21,308 nucleotides of DNA from Syntrophomonadaceae bacterium (GTDB lineage Bacteria > Bacillota > Dethiobacteria > DTU022): assembly GCA_003558195.1 (NCBI GenBank), contig PWMM01000207.1, positions 1 through 21,308 on the forward strand. Reading direction: 5' to 3'. Shown here piece by piece: positions 1-7,956 of this stretch (its first letter is position 1; every line of letters begins with the position of its first letter). Position numbers and translations under genes: made by a program. The notes under the pieces were generated by a model that saw nothing but the letters and a program-made list of their open reading frames with translations, made no database searches and was not told the origin of the DNA.

Positions 1-431
1 GAAAAAGCCACTGCCCGGGCGGCCCCGCCTGCACCGACCATCATAACCCTTTGGCCGGGTACATGATTAGCTGTATGTTTTTGCAACGCCAAAAAAAATC
101 CTTCCCCATCAGTGGTAGTTCCTTTTAAATGCCCCCGGCAGTTAATAATAGTATTTACAGAGCCAACCTGCTGAGCTTCAGGAGAAAGTGAGTCCAGGTG
201 GGGAATAACGGTTTCTTTGTGAGGAATCGTAACATTGGCTCCGGTAATGGAAAGCGCTTTCAGGCCAATGATTGCCGTCTCAATACAATCTTTGTCCACT
301 TGTGCAGCCAGGTAAACACAGTTTAATCCTAGAGCTGCAAAAGCGCCATTATGCATGGCTGGTGAAAGAGAATGCTCTACGGGATCTCCCAGTAATAAAA
401 ATAACCTGGTCCTGGCATCGAGAGGTAACAA
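1..431 (-). CDS. aroE: Shikimate dehydrogenase, 5' part (cut by window edge)
   Basis: This is the N-terminal ~143 residues of the NADPH-dependent enzyme that reduces 3-dehydroshikimate to shikimate in aromatic amino acid synthesis; the rest lies beyond base 1. Translating the minus strand gives GDPVEHSLSPAMHN (substrate-binding SLSP loop), GANVTIPHKETV (the conserved catalytic Lys), GSVNTI, TTDGEGF (conserved Asp) and, at the edge, the Rossmann motif VGAGGAARAVAF. The TTG at 431 is chosen because the frame has a stop just upstream, the family's first beta strand begins a few codons later, and a GAGGT ribosome site sits about 10 bases upstream. It diverges from the pilus genes. AroE identity is secure; the start is somewhat less so. 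Confidence 0.93.
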   Translation of the reverse strand, partial: MLPLDARTRLFLLLGDPVEHSLSPAMHNGAFAALGLNCVYLAAQVDKDCIETAIIGLKALSITGANVTIPHKETVIPHLDSLSPEAQQVGSVNTIINCRGHLKGTTTDGEGFFLALQKHTANHVPGQRVMMVGAGGAARAVAF

Positions 432-463
432 ATACTCACCAACCTCTTAATTATTGTATAGTT

Positions 464-472
464 AGTATAACA
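464..472 (-). promoter_or_regulatory. Extended -10 promoter for aroE
   Basis: On the minus strand the sequence reads TGTTATACT, a TGn-TATACT extended -10 element, with no good -35 box at 17 bases. It would start transcription about 25 bases before the aroE TTG. The same nine bases occur ahead of carB (11730-11738). This is a motif match only. Confidence 0.45.
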
Positions 473-651
473 TAGCATTATCCATTCTGAAAGCCTCAGA
501 ATTGCAATTATCAACTATTTTTGTGCGATAAGTAGAATTTATGCAGGAATATTAACCAGTCTGTCGAATAATCAATATTGTTTGGTATTGTTAAATAGAA
601 TAATAACCTGGTATCGCTGGACCAGTCATATTAGAAGGAGCTGTTTTAACG

Positions 652-1452
652 GTGACAACAGAGCAGATCATATTAGCTGCAATCTTGTTTCTAACCGGTC
701 TCTGTTTTGGCAGCTTTTTAAATGTCCTCGTCTACCGCCTGCCACAAAATCTTTCTATTACTAAACCACCCTCCAACTGCCCTGCATGCGGAAAAACTCT
801 CGGCGTCCTTGAGCTTATCCCGGTAATTGGTTACCTTATTATAAAGGGGCACTGCCGTAACTGTAATGTAAAAGTTAGTTTGAGCTATCCTTTATTTGAG
901 ATTTTGACCGGCCTAATTTTTGTCTTCACTTTACTCGTTTTTGGACTGGGAATGGATTTTTTTATACATATAACCCTTCTCTACCTGCTACTGGCCATCT
1001 CTCGCATCGATCTTGAACACAAGATAGTCCCAAACAGCCTGGTAGCAGCAGGATTAATCCTTGGTTTTTTATATTACGGACCCCAGCTCTTACTTTACTT
1101 GTTTCAGGTTCCGGATTATTTAATCAGCACCAGATCATGGCTTGATGCTCTTACCGGTATGCTCACCGGTGGTGCTGTTATGCTGATTATCTTTATCGCC
1201 AGTAAAGGTGGAATGGGTGCAGGAGATATTAAGTTAATGGCTTTAATCGGGTTATACTTAGGCTTGCAAGGCACTGCAACCGTGCTTATGCTCGGTTTCA
1301 TATTCGGAGCCTTAACTGGCATTGTCTTTATGATTGCCGGAAAATTGACCAGAAAAGATGCCCTGCCTTTTGCACCTTTTTTATCCCTGGCTGCATATAT
1401 TCATATTTTTTGGGGAGAGCAAATCTGGAACTGGTATACCAGCCTGTGGTAA
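652..1452 (+). CDS. pilD: Prepilin peptidase / N-methyltransferase (PilD/GspO)
   Basis: Membrane aspartyl protease that cleaves the short leader of type IV prepilins after Gly and methylates the new N-terminus. The 266-residue protein has the full bifunctional layout: an N-terminal membrane segment with GSFLNVLVYRLP, a cytoplasmic zinc site with Cys43, Cys46, Cys68 and Cys71 (CPAC...CRNC), then several membrane helices carrying catalytic Asp120 (SRIDLEHKIVPN) and Asp192 in GMGAGDIKL, the GxGD motif. The start is GTG at 652, with GAAGGAG 11 bases upstream. It opens the plus-strand pilus block and should process the three prepilin-like proteins downstream. All catalytic residues are present, so this gene looks functional although other pilus genes in the window are broken. 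Confidence 0.95.
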   Translation: MTTEQIILAAILFLTGLCFGSFLNVLVYRLPQNLSITKPPSNCPACGKTLGVLELIPVIGYLIIKGHCRNCNVKVSLSYPLFEILTGLIFVFTLLVFGLGMDFFIHITLLYLLLAISRIDLEHKIVPNSLVAAGLILGFLYYGPQLLLYLFQVPDYLISTRSWLDALTGMLTGGAVMLIIFIASKGGMGAGDIKLMALIGLYLGLQGTATVLMLGFIFGALTGIVFMIAGKLTRKDALPFAPFLSLAAYIHIFWGEQIWNWYTSLW

Positions 1453-1467
1453 ATTTTTTTATAAAGG

Positions 1468-1496
1468 CAACCTGAACTGGTTGTGATTATTTTTTA
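1468..1496 (+). terminator. Weak hairpin after pilD
   Basis: CAACC, a six-base loop and GGTTG form a 5-bp stem, followed by a T-rich stretch ending in TTTTTT, 15 bases after the pilD stop. The stem is short and A/T-poor only in its core, so termination here is doubtful; partial attenuation before the pseudopilin genes is possible. Confidence 0.3.
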
Positions 1497-1651
1497 CTAA
1501 AAGATTATTTCATCAGAACCGGTTTCCTTAATATTAATATCTGACTTTATGGCTTTTCATGACTGATAAACGGAGCCTTTAAACTTGACCAGCTTCTTAA
1601 CTGTGGCTAACACAACCAATTACATTAAGAAACAGAATAGGAAATACTGCT

Positions 1652-2080
1652 GTGTTTAAAACAATAGTTAAACGGACCTGTGGTTATTCCCTGGTTGAAT
1701 TACTCGTGGCAGTAGCCATACTGGGTTTAGTAATCTCCCCATTACTCGGCCTTTTTACCGGCGCTTTCTCTTTTATGGCCAGGGCAGGGCAAAGCTGCAC
1801 CGCTATAAACCTGTGTCGTGAAAAAATGGAAACCATCAAGACAAAAGACTTTGACCAGGTTAAGAATCTCTACATCATAAGCCTCGAAACTCCTTATATT
1901 GAAGAAATTTTTGTCGGTGGGCCGGCTTACCGGCGAACTACTGCTGTAGAATTATTAAACCCGGCAGACCATTATTTACCCCCGAATAGCGAATTACTGG
2001 CCGTTACCATAACCGTATCCTATAAAGCGGGTAACATTGACTATGAAGAGAGCTTGGAAAGCAGGCTTTCAAGAAGGTGA
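1652..2080 (+). CDS. PilV/GspI-like minor pseudopilin
   Basis: A 142-residue prepilin. A short basic leader (MFKTIVKRTCG) is followed by YSLVELLVAVAILGLVISP, the class III signal: Gly at -1, Glu at +5, then a hydrophobic helix. The segment AINLCREKMETIKTKDF resembles the post-helix region of PilV/GspI-type minor pilins. Minor pseudopilins are thought to form the initiating tip of the pilus. The start is GTG at 1652, with AGGAA about 8 bases upstream. It ends 9 bases before the next prepilin gene, whose ribosome site overlaps its last codons, so the two are probably translated together. The subclass (PilV versus GspI) is inferred from order and length. Confidence 0.85.
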   Translation: MFKTIVKRTCGYSLVELLVAVAILGLVISPLLGLFTGAFSFMARAGQSCTAINLCREKMETIKTKDFDQVKNLYIISLETPYIEEIFVGGPAYRRTTAVELLNPADHYLPPNSELLAVTITVSYKAGNIDYEESLESRLSRR

Positions 2081-2089
2081 TTAGTAATT

Positions 2090-2665
2090 ATGAGGGCTGA
2101 ATATAAGGCAAGAAATGGCGGATTTACCTTAATCGAACTGCTCATTAGCCTGGCTTTGCTCGGTTTAGTGATATCAGCGATCTATTCATTTTACTTTAAC
2201 AGTCTCCAGGCCTGGCAGCGCAGTATTGACCGGGTTGAATACCAGCAATCGGCCCGCATTGCCATGAATAAAATTATTAAAGAGCTGCAACATGCCTACC
2301 TGGTGAAATGCTGTATCAATGAAGAGCATGACTGCACAGGTACTATAATTGACTTAATCTTCTTCAGAAGTGATTTATCTGGTACTTCTACCCGTTACAG
2401 CTTCAGGCTAAATAACGATCAGCTTCATCTGGACCACCGCAGAGAAAGCAGCAACAACATTCGCGCTTCCAATGTTATAGCTCTCGGCATAAGCAACCTG
2501 GAATTTTTAATTGATGAATCAGAAACGGTCCATGTAAAAATAACGGCAGGTGAAGGAACTGGTGCAATAAGCATGAGCGGCGCTATTACACCCCGCAATT
2601 TAAAGCGCTTTGAACCATGCCCAGAAGATGATGAACCGGTGGAAGAAGGTGTGAATGAACATTAA
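2090..2665 (+). CDS. PilW/GspJ-like minor pseudopilin
   Basis: A 191-residue prepilin with leader MRAEYKARNGG and then FTLIELLISLALLGLVISA, a textbook cleavage site with Glu at +5. Downstream of the helix, QSARIAMNKIIKEL is typical of the PilW/GspJ group, whose members have a larger C-terminal beta domain. A Cys pair near residues 82-83 and a Cys at about 89 could form a disulphide once exported. The ATG at 2090 follows AAGAAGGTGA, which overlaps the stop of the preceding gene. The last 11 bases overlap the next gene. Expected partners are the PilV-like and PilX-like proteins on either side. The signal motif is certain; the exact subclass is less so. Confidence 0.87.
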   Translation: MRAEYKARNGGFTLIELLISLALLGLVISAIYSFYFNSLQAWQRSIDRVEYQQSARIAMNKIIKELQHAYLVKCCINEEHDCTGTIIDLIFFRSDLSGTSTRYSFRLNNDQLHLDHRRESSNNIRASNVIALGISNLEFLIDESETVHVKITAGEGTGAISMSGAITPRNLKRFEPCPEDDEPVEEGVNEH

Positions 2666-3155
2666 AATGATTCCAACTTATCACAGTAAGATTAAGTGCT
2701 TTCTTAAAAAAGACCGGGGTATGGTCCTGGCCCTGGTAATGGTTTTTACAGCTACCCTGCTTGTCCTGGGCACTGCGGTTATGATTTATGCAGTCAGTGA
2801 AAGCTTGATCACCGGTTACAATAAAAATGATATCCGCCTTTATTATATCGTGGAAGCAGGCCTGGAAACTGGGATTGCAGTCTTAAATAATGACTTTATA
2901 AAGGAAGGCAGTTTAAGCGGTGCTACCGGTGAGGGAACATTTGCTGTTGATTTTTTCGACGAATATGAGCATTACAATGAGAATCATTTAGATTTTGCAA
3001 ATGAGCAATATTACTTAAACAGCGCCGAGGTTCGCTTTATTCGGTCAAAAGGCACCTTAGGCGAACACAGTAAAGTGATGACTATAGCCGTAACTCAGGG
3101 TGATAATGGTCAGGTTCGTATTTTACGCTGGTATGGCATTTTGACCTATCATTAG
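2655..3155 (+). CDS. PilX N-terminal-domain-like protein
   Basis: A 166-residue protein with one N-terminal membrane helix. After a basic stretch (KCFLKKDRG) it reads MVLALVMVFTATLLVLGTAV and then YYIVEAGLETGIAVLNNDF. The RG-hydrophobic start and the (Y/A)xxEAGLE segment about 50 residues in are the hallmarks of PilX_N proteins, which sit beside PilV and PilW in minor-pilin operons and lack the Glu5 cleavage signature. The C-terminal part is short and mostly polar, with many Asp, Glu and Tyr residues. It overlaps the previous gene by 11 bases, with GAAGAAGGTG as ribosome site. It is probably part of the pilus tip complex. No lesion is visible. Confidence 0.8.
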   Translation: MNIKMIPTYHSKIKCFLKKDRGMVLALVMVFTATLLVLGTAVMIYAVSESLITGYNKNDIRLYYIVEAGLETGIAVLNNDFIKEGSLSGATGEGTFAVDFFDEYEHYNENHLDFANEQYYLNSAEVRFIRSKGTLGEHSKVMTIAVTQGDNGQVRILRWYGILTYH

Positions 3156-3201
3156 CTTTCAAAATGCTACAACAATCTAGTTGAAGGGCGGGTGTTTTTT
3201 C

Positions 3202-4299
3202 TTGTCTTTGATCGCCGGATTTGAAAGGCAATACAAAGAGAATTACCGGACCCGGGGCAGGTATTCTCCCATTGGTCTTGATTTTGGCAGTGGACGGATC
3301 AAAATACTTCAATTAAAACAAAGAAGTGGTCAAATATCGCCTCACCAGCTGGCCCATTTTCCTTCCATACCGGGCGCGATGACTGATCTTGATAATCATA
3401 GAGAAAAAATGATGGTAAATAACTTAAAAAAGGTATTAAATAGCAATAACTGGCAGGGCAAAGGAGCCTGTTTAACACTAGATAGTAAGGCCTGTTATTT
3501 ACGCTTAATTAAGTTGCCGGTCATGAATAACCGCGAATTAAAACAGGCTGTTCACTGGGAGGCGGGTAACTGTTTCCCCTTCGGTCCTGGTGAAGCAATC
3601 ATCAGTTACATGAACCTTGATCATAAAGTAGCTGGAAGGCCCGGGGATTTTAACCGCTACCTGGTGGCTGCCGTTTTAAAGGAAACTGCTAACCGCTATA
3701 CTGATCTGACTCTTAAAGCAGGGTTAAACTCCCTTTCCCTGGAAACCCCATCCACAGCCCTTTTGCGCTCCCTAGCCGGCCGGTATGATTCAGAAAATGA
3801 TCATCCGAAAAACTATCATTTATATATTGACCTGGGTTACAGCAGCACCCTTTTACTACTTTGTAAAAATGGCGGGTACTGTTTTCACCGGAGCTTGCCG
3901 CAGGGGATAAAAAGTATCTATAAAAGTATTGCCGTAAAAACAGGAAGTGATCACAAAACCGCGTTGCAGATAGTATTTAATAAAAACCTTGATTATGGAA
4001 AAAGTATTGCAACAGAAATAGAATACCTGATCCGGGGGATAAACGAATCTTTAGCCTACTGGTCAGATATAAACCAAACTGCGCCAATTACTCCCTCCAC
4101 CCTGACAGTTGGTGGTGGAGGTAGTTTTATTGCGGGGCTTGCTCTCTTCCTGCAGAAAAGTTTCACTATAAAACCAGTGCTTGATTCCCCTTTTCAAGGT
4201 TTATCTAATGGGTCTTCTAAAAAAGAACTTATGGCAAGGGAGCAAGCAGCCTTATTTTCAGTGGCTCACGGGTTGGCTTTAAGGGGGTGGTTGAAATAG
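3202..4299 (+). CDS. pilM: Type IV pilus assembly protein PilM
   Basis: Cytoplasmic actin-fold ATP-binding protein that couples to the N-terminal tail of PilN and links the motor side to the inner-membrane alignment complex. Visible features are the phosphate-1 loop IGLDFGSGRIKILQL near the N-terminus, KLPVMNNRELKQAVHWEAG (the conserved PilM segment with a downstream FPF), a second phosphate segment YIDLGYSSTLLLL, and the adenosine-site TVGGGGSFIAGL near the C-terminus. I prefer TTG at 3202 because GGGCGGG lies 10 bases upstream; an in-frame TTG at 3181 has no ribosome site and would add seven residues. The end overlaps pilN by 13 bases. Length (~365 residues) is normal for PilM. Confidence 0.9.
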   Translation: MSLIAGFERQYKENYRTRGRYSPIGLDFGSGRIKILQLKQRSGQISPHQLAHFPSIPGAMTDLDNHREKMMVNNLKKVLNSNNWQGKGACLTLDSKACYLRLIKLPVMNNRELKQAVHWEAGNCFPFGPGEAIISYMNLDHKVAGRPGDFNRYLVAAVLKETANRYTDLTLKAGLNSLSLETPSTALLRSLAGRYDSENDHPKNYHLYIDLGYSSTLLLLCKNGGYCFHRSLPQGIKSIYKSIAVKTGSDHKTALQIVFNKNLDYGKSIATEIEYLIRGINESLAYWSDINQTAPITPSTLTVGGGGSFIAGLALFLQKSFTIKPVLDSPFQGLSNGSSKKELMAREQAALFSVAHGLALRGWLK

Positions 4300-4853
4300 C
4301 TAAAGAGATTGATTTACGCAGTCCCGAATTTATTACATCCCGGCGTTTTTTTAAACCTTCTTTCATGAAATACCTGCTTGTCATTTTAAGCCTGATCCTG
4401 ATAAGCAGCGCTCATATCGGCGCTATTCGCTACTGCGATCACCTGCATTCCCAGCTTAAAACTGATACTGCAGCGTTACAAAAACTCAAAGAAGAGAATA
4501 AGCCTCTCATGGAACTGTATCTTCAAGTTTCTTTAAATAAAACCAGATCAGGATTGGAACATTCTGTTAACAGCACATCTAAACCTCTTCATAATTATCT
4601 GGTCAAGAGCCGGCAATTGGCTGATCAATTCGATCTGGATTTAGAGCTTGCTACAATCGATGCCGGTGGGCAAATTTTTCTCAAAGGAACAGGTCCCCGG
4701 ATCAACAACGTTGGCCTATACAACCAGGCTTTAGAAGATTTCTCCTTTATTGCCAGATCAGAAATCACTACCATCAACCTCGGTCAGGAAAAAATATATT
4801 ACTTTGAAATCCAGTGCTTGACTAAACCTAAAGTAGAGGTAGCAAACGATTGA
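4287..4853 (+). CDS. pilN: PilN-like type IV pilus alignment protein
   Basis: A 188-residue bitopic membrane protein. The short cytoplasmic tail EIDLRSPEFITSRRF corresponds to the INLLP-type PilM-binding tail of PilN. It is followed by one membrane helix (about residues 28-47, YLLVILSLILISSAH) and a coiled segment (residues ~55-75, rich in Leu, Lys and Glu), then an alpha/beta ferredoxin-like domain. PilN pairs with PilO outside the membrane. The GTG at 4287 lies inside the end of pilM, and the run AAGGGGG just before it supports translational coupling. The stop shares four bases with the pilO start. Sequence conservation in this family is low, so the call rests on tail, topology and gene order. 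Confidence 0.83.
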   Translation: MVEIAKEIDLRSPEFITSRRFFKPSFMKYLLVILSLILISSAHIGAIRYCDHLHSQLKTDTAALQKLKEENKPLMELYLQVSLNKTRSGLEHSVNSTSKPLHNYLVKSRQLADQFDLDLELATIDAGGQIFLKGTGPRINNVGLYNQALEDFSFIARSEITTINLGQEKIYYFEIQCLTKPKVEVAND

Positions 4854-5437
4854 ACCCTAAAACCAGTCCTGTGAAAAAACGCTTAAGTGTTCTTTTTATC
4901 GCAATTTGTTCAAGCCTGCTCCTATTTTTGCTGGCAAAAAACCCTGCTTCTGATCTTTATTTTGAAACCAGGGAACTGCAGACCCAGTTAAAAATGATCA
5001 GGCAGGAAAAGGAAGAGTTGTTAATTATAAATGAAGAAACTGTTCGTATTTTTGAAGAAGAAGCTCTTACTTCTTCTGAACAAGATCGTTTAGCTTTAAG
5101 CATTCCCCTAGAAAAAGATCTACCTATAGCCCTGGCCAATTTGGAAAAACTGGTAAAACAGTATCCTTTAAACCTGAATACTTTAAAAACAGCCCCACAC
5201 AACTTGCAGGAAGTTACAGGAAAAATGGAAGTTGAACTCGGTATCTCCGGCACAGTAGAAGAAGTCGATCTTTTTTTAAGCCAGGTTAACAGCTTACCGC
5301 ACCTTTTTAAGCTGGATAGCATCACCTGGAATAGTGCTGGTGATGAAAAAGAGAATGCCGAACTTTTTCTGGTTCTGGAATTTTATTTTGTTGACCCCCA
5401 TGAACTTGATGCCGGCAAAGCTCACAATGACTTTTAG
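4850..5437 (+). CDS. pilO: PilO-like type IV pilus alignment protein
   Basis: A 195-residue protein with a basic N-terminus (KTSPVKKR), one membrane helix (LSVLFIAICSSLLLFLLA, about residues 12-29), a long coiled coil rich in Glu, Gln and Leu (about 38-75) and a C-terminal ferredoxin-like domain with the PilO-type pattern LGISGTVEEVDLFLSQVNSL. PilO forms heterodimers with PilN in the periplasmic or extracytoplasmic space. It starts with TTG inside a TTGA overlap with the pilN stop, and AGAGGT sits about 9 bases upstream, a clear coupling arrangement. No pilP follows, as expected for a monoderm organism. It is the last intact pilus gene in the block. Confidence 0.85.
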   Translation: MNPKTSPVKKRLSVLFIAICSSLLLFLLAKNPASDLYFETRELQTQLKMIRQEKEELLIINEETVRIFEEEALTSSEQDRLALSIPLEKDLPIALANLEKLVKQYPLNLNTLKTAPHNLQEVTGKMEVELGISGTVEEVDLFLSQVNSLPHLFKLDSITWNSAGDEKENAELFLVLEFYFVDPHELDAGKAHNDF

Positions 5438-5671
5438 TATGGAAAGCAGGGCTACCAGGCAGCCCCAATAAACTGGTGAAAAGCGAACTATAATGAAAAA
5501 CCGTAACTCTATTTTTACTGAAACCCACTACTTTAAGGGTCTGAAAATTTTGCAGGTCTATTAAGCTAAGAAATACTTTTGAAAATATTTTTAAGAGCTA
5601 ACAAAAGCCAGTTATTATGACACCGTCTTATCAAGGCAGACAATACAATTATTTTACAAGGGAGCCTCTCT

Positions 5672-6028
5672 ATGAGTAAGCAATACCGTTTTTGCGCCAA
5701 AGATTGGGATGGGCAAACTATCCGGGATTACATTACAGCAGCAAGCAAAGATGAAGCTTCAGATTTATTGCGTAAGCGTAACCTGGTTTTGCTTACCCTG
5801 AAGGAGCAAACCCCTCTAGAGGTAGTCATAAAAAATAAAGCGCTTGGTATACTATTCGGCCTGGGTTACCGGCCATACAGGAGCCGGGACCTGATGATTT
5901 TTTGCCGCCAGTTTGCTACCATGTTTAAAGTCGGTATTAATATGGTACAATGCTTAAAAATCCTCTCTAACCAGAAAGAAATCGCTGCTTTACAAAAACT
6001 AATTGGTCTAGCTTCAGCAGAAGTTTAA
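5672..6028 (+). CDS. PilC N-terminal fragment (T2SSF domain start)
   Basis: The 118-residue product made if the TAA is read as a stop. It contains the cytoplasmic N-terminal region (YRFCAKDWDGQTIRDYITA, then ASDLLRKRNL) and the beginning of the first T2SSF domain (RDLMIFCRQFATMFKVGINM, ALKIL-like LKILSNQKE), but none of the membrane helices. Both segments are normal for PilC. It has a good ribosome site and an ATG, so it is probably translated. A stable function alone is unlikely. Confidence 0.6.
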   Translation: MSKQYRFCAKDWDGQTIRDYITAASKDEASDLLRKRNLVLLTLKEQTPLEVVIKNKALGILFGLGYRPYRSRDLMIFCRQFATMFKVGINMVQCLKILSNQKEIAALQKLIGLASAEV

Positions 6029-6085
6029 AGGGGCTTAAGCCTCTCTACTGCCCTTAGAAAACATTCTACGCAGCTGCCGGCACTA

Positions 6086-6904
6086 ATGATCAACATGATT
6101 GAGGCCGGTGAAGCAAGCGGCAAACTTGATGCAGTAATGGAAAAAATGGCCGACCACTTTGAAAAAGAACATGACTTCAATGAAAAAATCCGTTCAGCAA
6201 CTTTCTACCCGGCTTTTATTGTAGCAGTCTCGATAATTGTCATGGTCATTATGATCTTATTCGTCATACCCCAATTTGCCACTATTTTTGATACCATGGG
6301 CTTGCAAATGCCTTTGTTAACTCGTTTTTTACTCTCTTCAGCTACATTTATCTCAGATTATAAACTGTACCTGGCTATAATCCTACCTTTAACTTTAGCC
6401 GGCACCTTGCTCTTTACCAGAACCACAAAAGGCCGGCGCCTGGTTGATCGCCTACGCCTCAACCTGCCATTTTTCAGCAAACTATACCGCCAAGCAATTA
6501 CAGCCAGGTTTGCCCGGACCCTGGCCATACTGCTGGCCAGTGGCATCAACCTGCACCAGGCCCTGCAAATGTGTGGCAGAGTCATCGATAATACCTTGAT
6601 CAAAGAAGCTTTAACCAGGCTTGATGAGGCCCTGCAACGGGGAGAATCTTTGGCCGGCTCCATGCAAAAAGAAGCCTGTTTCTCTTCACTTATAACGGAG
6701 ATGGTCCGGGTAGGAGAAGAAACAGGAGCTTTGGAGCAAGCCTTAAATAGCACTGCCCGCTTTTACGAAAAAGAAACCGCCTATATCGTTGACCGCCTCG
6801 GCATTATTTTAGAACCTTCTTTATTATTGATTATCGGTTTTTTTATCGGACTGTTGGTGCTCTCAATTCTAACACCGATGTACCAGATATTTGAAATGAT
6901 CTAA
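6086..6904 (+). CDS. PilC C-terminal fragment (membrane part, two T2SSF segments)
   Basis: The longest open stretch after the stop; 272 residues counted from ATG 6086. It begins inside the first T2SSF domain (NMIEAGEASGKLDAVMEKMA), then has a membrane helix (FIVAVSIIVMVIMILFVIPQFA), a second helix (LYLAIILPLTLAGTLLF), the second T2SSF domain (FARTLAILLASGINLHQALQ and MVRVGEETGALEQAL) and a last helix (LLLIIGFFIGLLVLSILTPMYQIFEM). No Shine-Dalgarno sequence precedes ATG 6086 or ATG 6095, so separate translation is doubtful. The absence of other lesions suggests the interruption is recent. Confidence 0.6.
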   Translation: MINMIEAGEASGKLDAVMEKMADHFEKEHDFNEKIRSATFYPAFIVAVSIIVMVIMILFVIPQFATIFDTMGLQMPLLTRFLLSSATFISDYKLYLAIILPLTLAGTLLFTRTTKGRRLVDRLRLNLPFFSKLYRQAITARFARTLAILLASGINLHQALQMCGRVIDNTLIKEALTRLDEALQRGESLAGSMQKEACFSSLITEMVRVGEETGALEQALNSTARFYEKETAYIVDRLGIILEPSLLLIIGFFIGLLVLSILTPMYQIFEMI

Positions 6905-7650
6905 AGAAGCAGTGCTAGCAATACCATAGTCTTCATCATCATCGGGGTCACCTGTTACAGTTACAGTAAAGAAAGTTACTATGCCATAGGGTGCTTTAAT
7001 ATAGTCAGGAAATTGTAACCTGCAATGAAGATATAGCTGCCTGCTGGCCTGAGCAGATCTGTTAATTCGACGTAACCCACAATCACTGAGTCTTCAAACA
7101 AGTAAACCATGGAAGCAGGGCAGATCAAATCTATATAACGTTTTCTTTTACCGCCGGAAATATAAGCCTCCTGATCAATAACGAGCAAGCTGACCGATTC
7201 TTCTTTGATGGGCTGTTCAGAAGCTTCCCATTCCTGGTGCAAACACCCCTCTTCACCTGGATCAGTTTCAATTTTGACAGCAAACACCTGCTCGGGGCTT
7301 GAACCTGTCTGATTCAACTGGTCCGGGTTAAGCTATCACAGCAGAACTTACCAGCAATCCCCTTCGATGCTTGCTTTCATCTACTTCCCAGTCGCTGTTC
7401 GCCGTAACGCTAATCGCCACCGGCTCAATATTAATTGACTCATCGCGCTCAAATGCACCGCGTCCTTCCACCAGGGTTTTATGCTGAGCGGGAGAAAAAT
7501 GCTTGTCTCCAGTCTGGATTTTTAAAAAATCCGGCCACCCAGGATATAATAATTGTCATAGCGTAAATACCCGGGCGAAGCCAGGGCCTAAGCAGTACAT
7601 GTTAGCATTAAAAAGCAGATTAAAAGTAGGGTCGCGAAAGACTTGGGCAA
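6905..7650 (-). pseudogene. Decayed gene for a secreted protein with repeated beta domains
   Basis: No intact frame exists, but pieces in different minus-strand frames read as one exported protein. They are a signal peptide from TTG 7650 (PKSFATLLLICFLMLTCTA, then TAG, then ALASPGYLRYDNYYILGG); KTLVEGRGAFERDESINIE plus VAISVTANSDWEV; a 112-residue open piece (6979-7317) with ICPASMVYLF and TDLLRPAGSYIF; and, after a shift near 7000, YIKAPYGIVTFFTVTVTGD. The VTANSDWEV and (A/P)G-Y-x-(T/F)-x-VTVT patterns resemble surface proteins made of Ig-like or spore-coat-like beta domains. At least two stops and two frame changes are needed, so it is dead. A ribosome site (AAGGAGGA) survives at 7664-7671. 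The family name is not certain. Confidence 0.65.
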
Positions 7651-7662
7651 AACAAATAACAC

Positions 7663-7956
7663 TTCCTCCTTAATTAATAAATTACGGCAATTGCTGACTT
7701 TTTCTATTCTCTATTGCCGGCGGCTGAATTATCTTTATCTAATGGAAAGCTGGCAACCGCAACCAATAAAAACTCAAATATTTACTGAGCTAATTTACAA
7801 TATCTTGCTGAAATATATTTTATTTAAAAAGGCTTACTTTGTCATAATTTTATAATATTAATCTCTTAGCTGCTAAAACCAGTATCTCTAAGCCGGTACC
7901 TATAAAAAATATTTAACTTTATAAACCCGGCTTCTTTATGAATCTACACCAGCCAG
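7663..7956. other. AT-rich intergenic region without recognised gene
   Basis: About 290 bases of AT-rich DNA between the decayed secreted-protein gene and dpaL. The only structure seen is an inverted repeat of AAGCCGG (7890-7896) and CCGGCTT (7927-7933), 24 bases downstream of the dpaL stop, enclosing an A/T-rich loop. It could help end dpaL transcription, but no T-run follows on the minus strand. Confidence 0.5.

Larger units (their letters stand above)
5672..6904 (+). pseudogene. pilC: pilC, inner-membrane platform protein, interrupted by an in-frame TAA
   Basis: Reading from ATG 5672 (AAGGGAG upstream) to the stop at 6902-6904 gives 410 codons in a single frame, the usual length of PilC/GspF. 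The only break is TAA at 6026-6028, codon 119. The flanking sequence LIGLASAEV-stop-RGLSLSTALRKH aligns without gap to the family pattern V-E-x-G-x-SLSxAL, so the stop falls where many relatives have Glu (GAA to TAA, one base). PilC is the polytopic protein on which the extension and retraction ATPases act, so truncation at one quarter should abolish assembly. A sequencing error or rare readthrough cannot be excluded, because everything else in the gene is intact. Confidence 0.85.

Noticed and set aside
1590..1620. A promoter TTGACC-17-TAACAC before the pseudopilin genes.
   Set aside because: The -10 box matches the consensus at only about half its positions; nothing else supports it.
5438..5671. 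A remnant of another pilus gene between pilO and pilC, including a 23-codon frame from an ATG near 5493 and a GGGCT/AGCCC hairpin near 5449.
   Set aside because: The peptide matches nothing recognisable and lacks a ribosome site; the hairpin has no T-run. I see only spacer DNA.
7643..7855. A possible 70-residue plus-strand protein.
   Set aside because: It overlaps the signal-peptide region of the minus-strand remnant, has no ribosome site, and its composition is that of AT-rich non-coding DNA.
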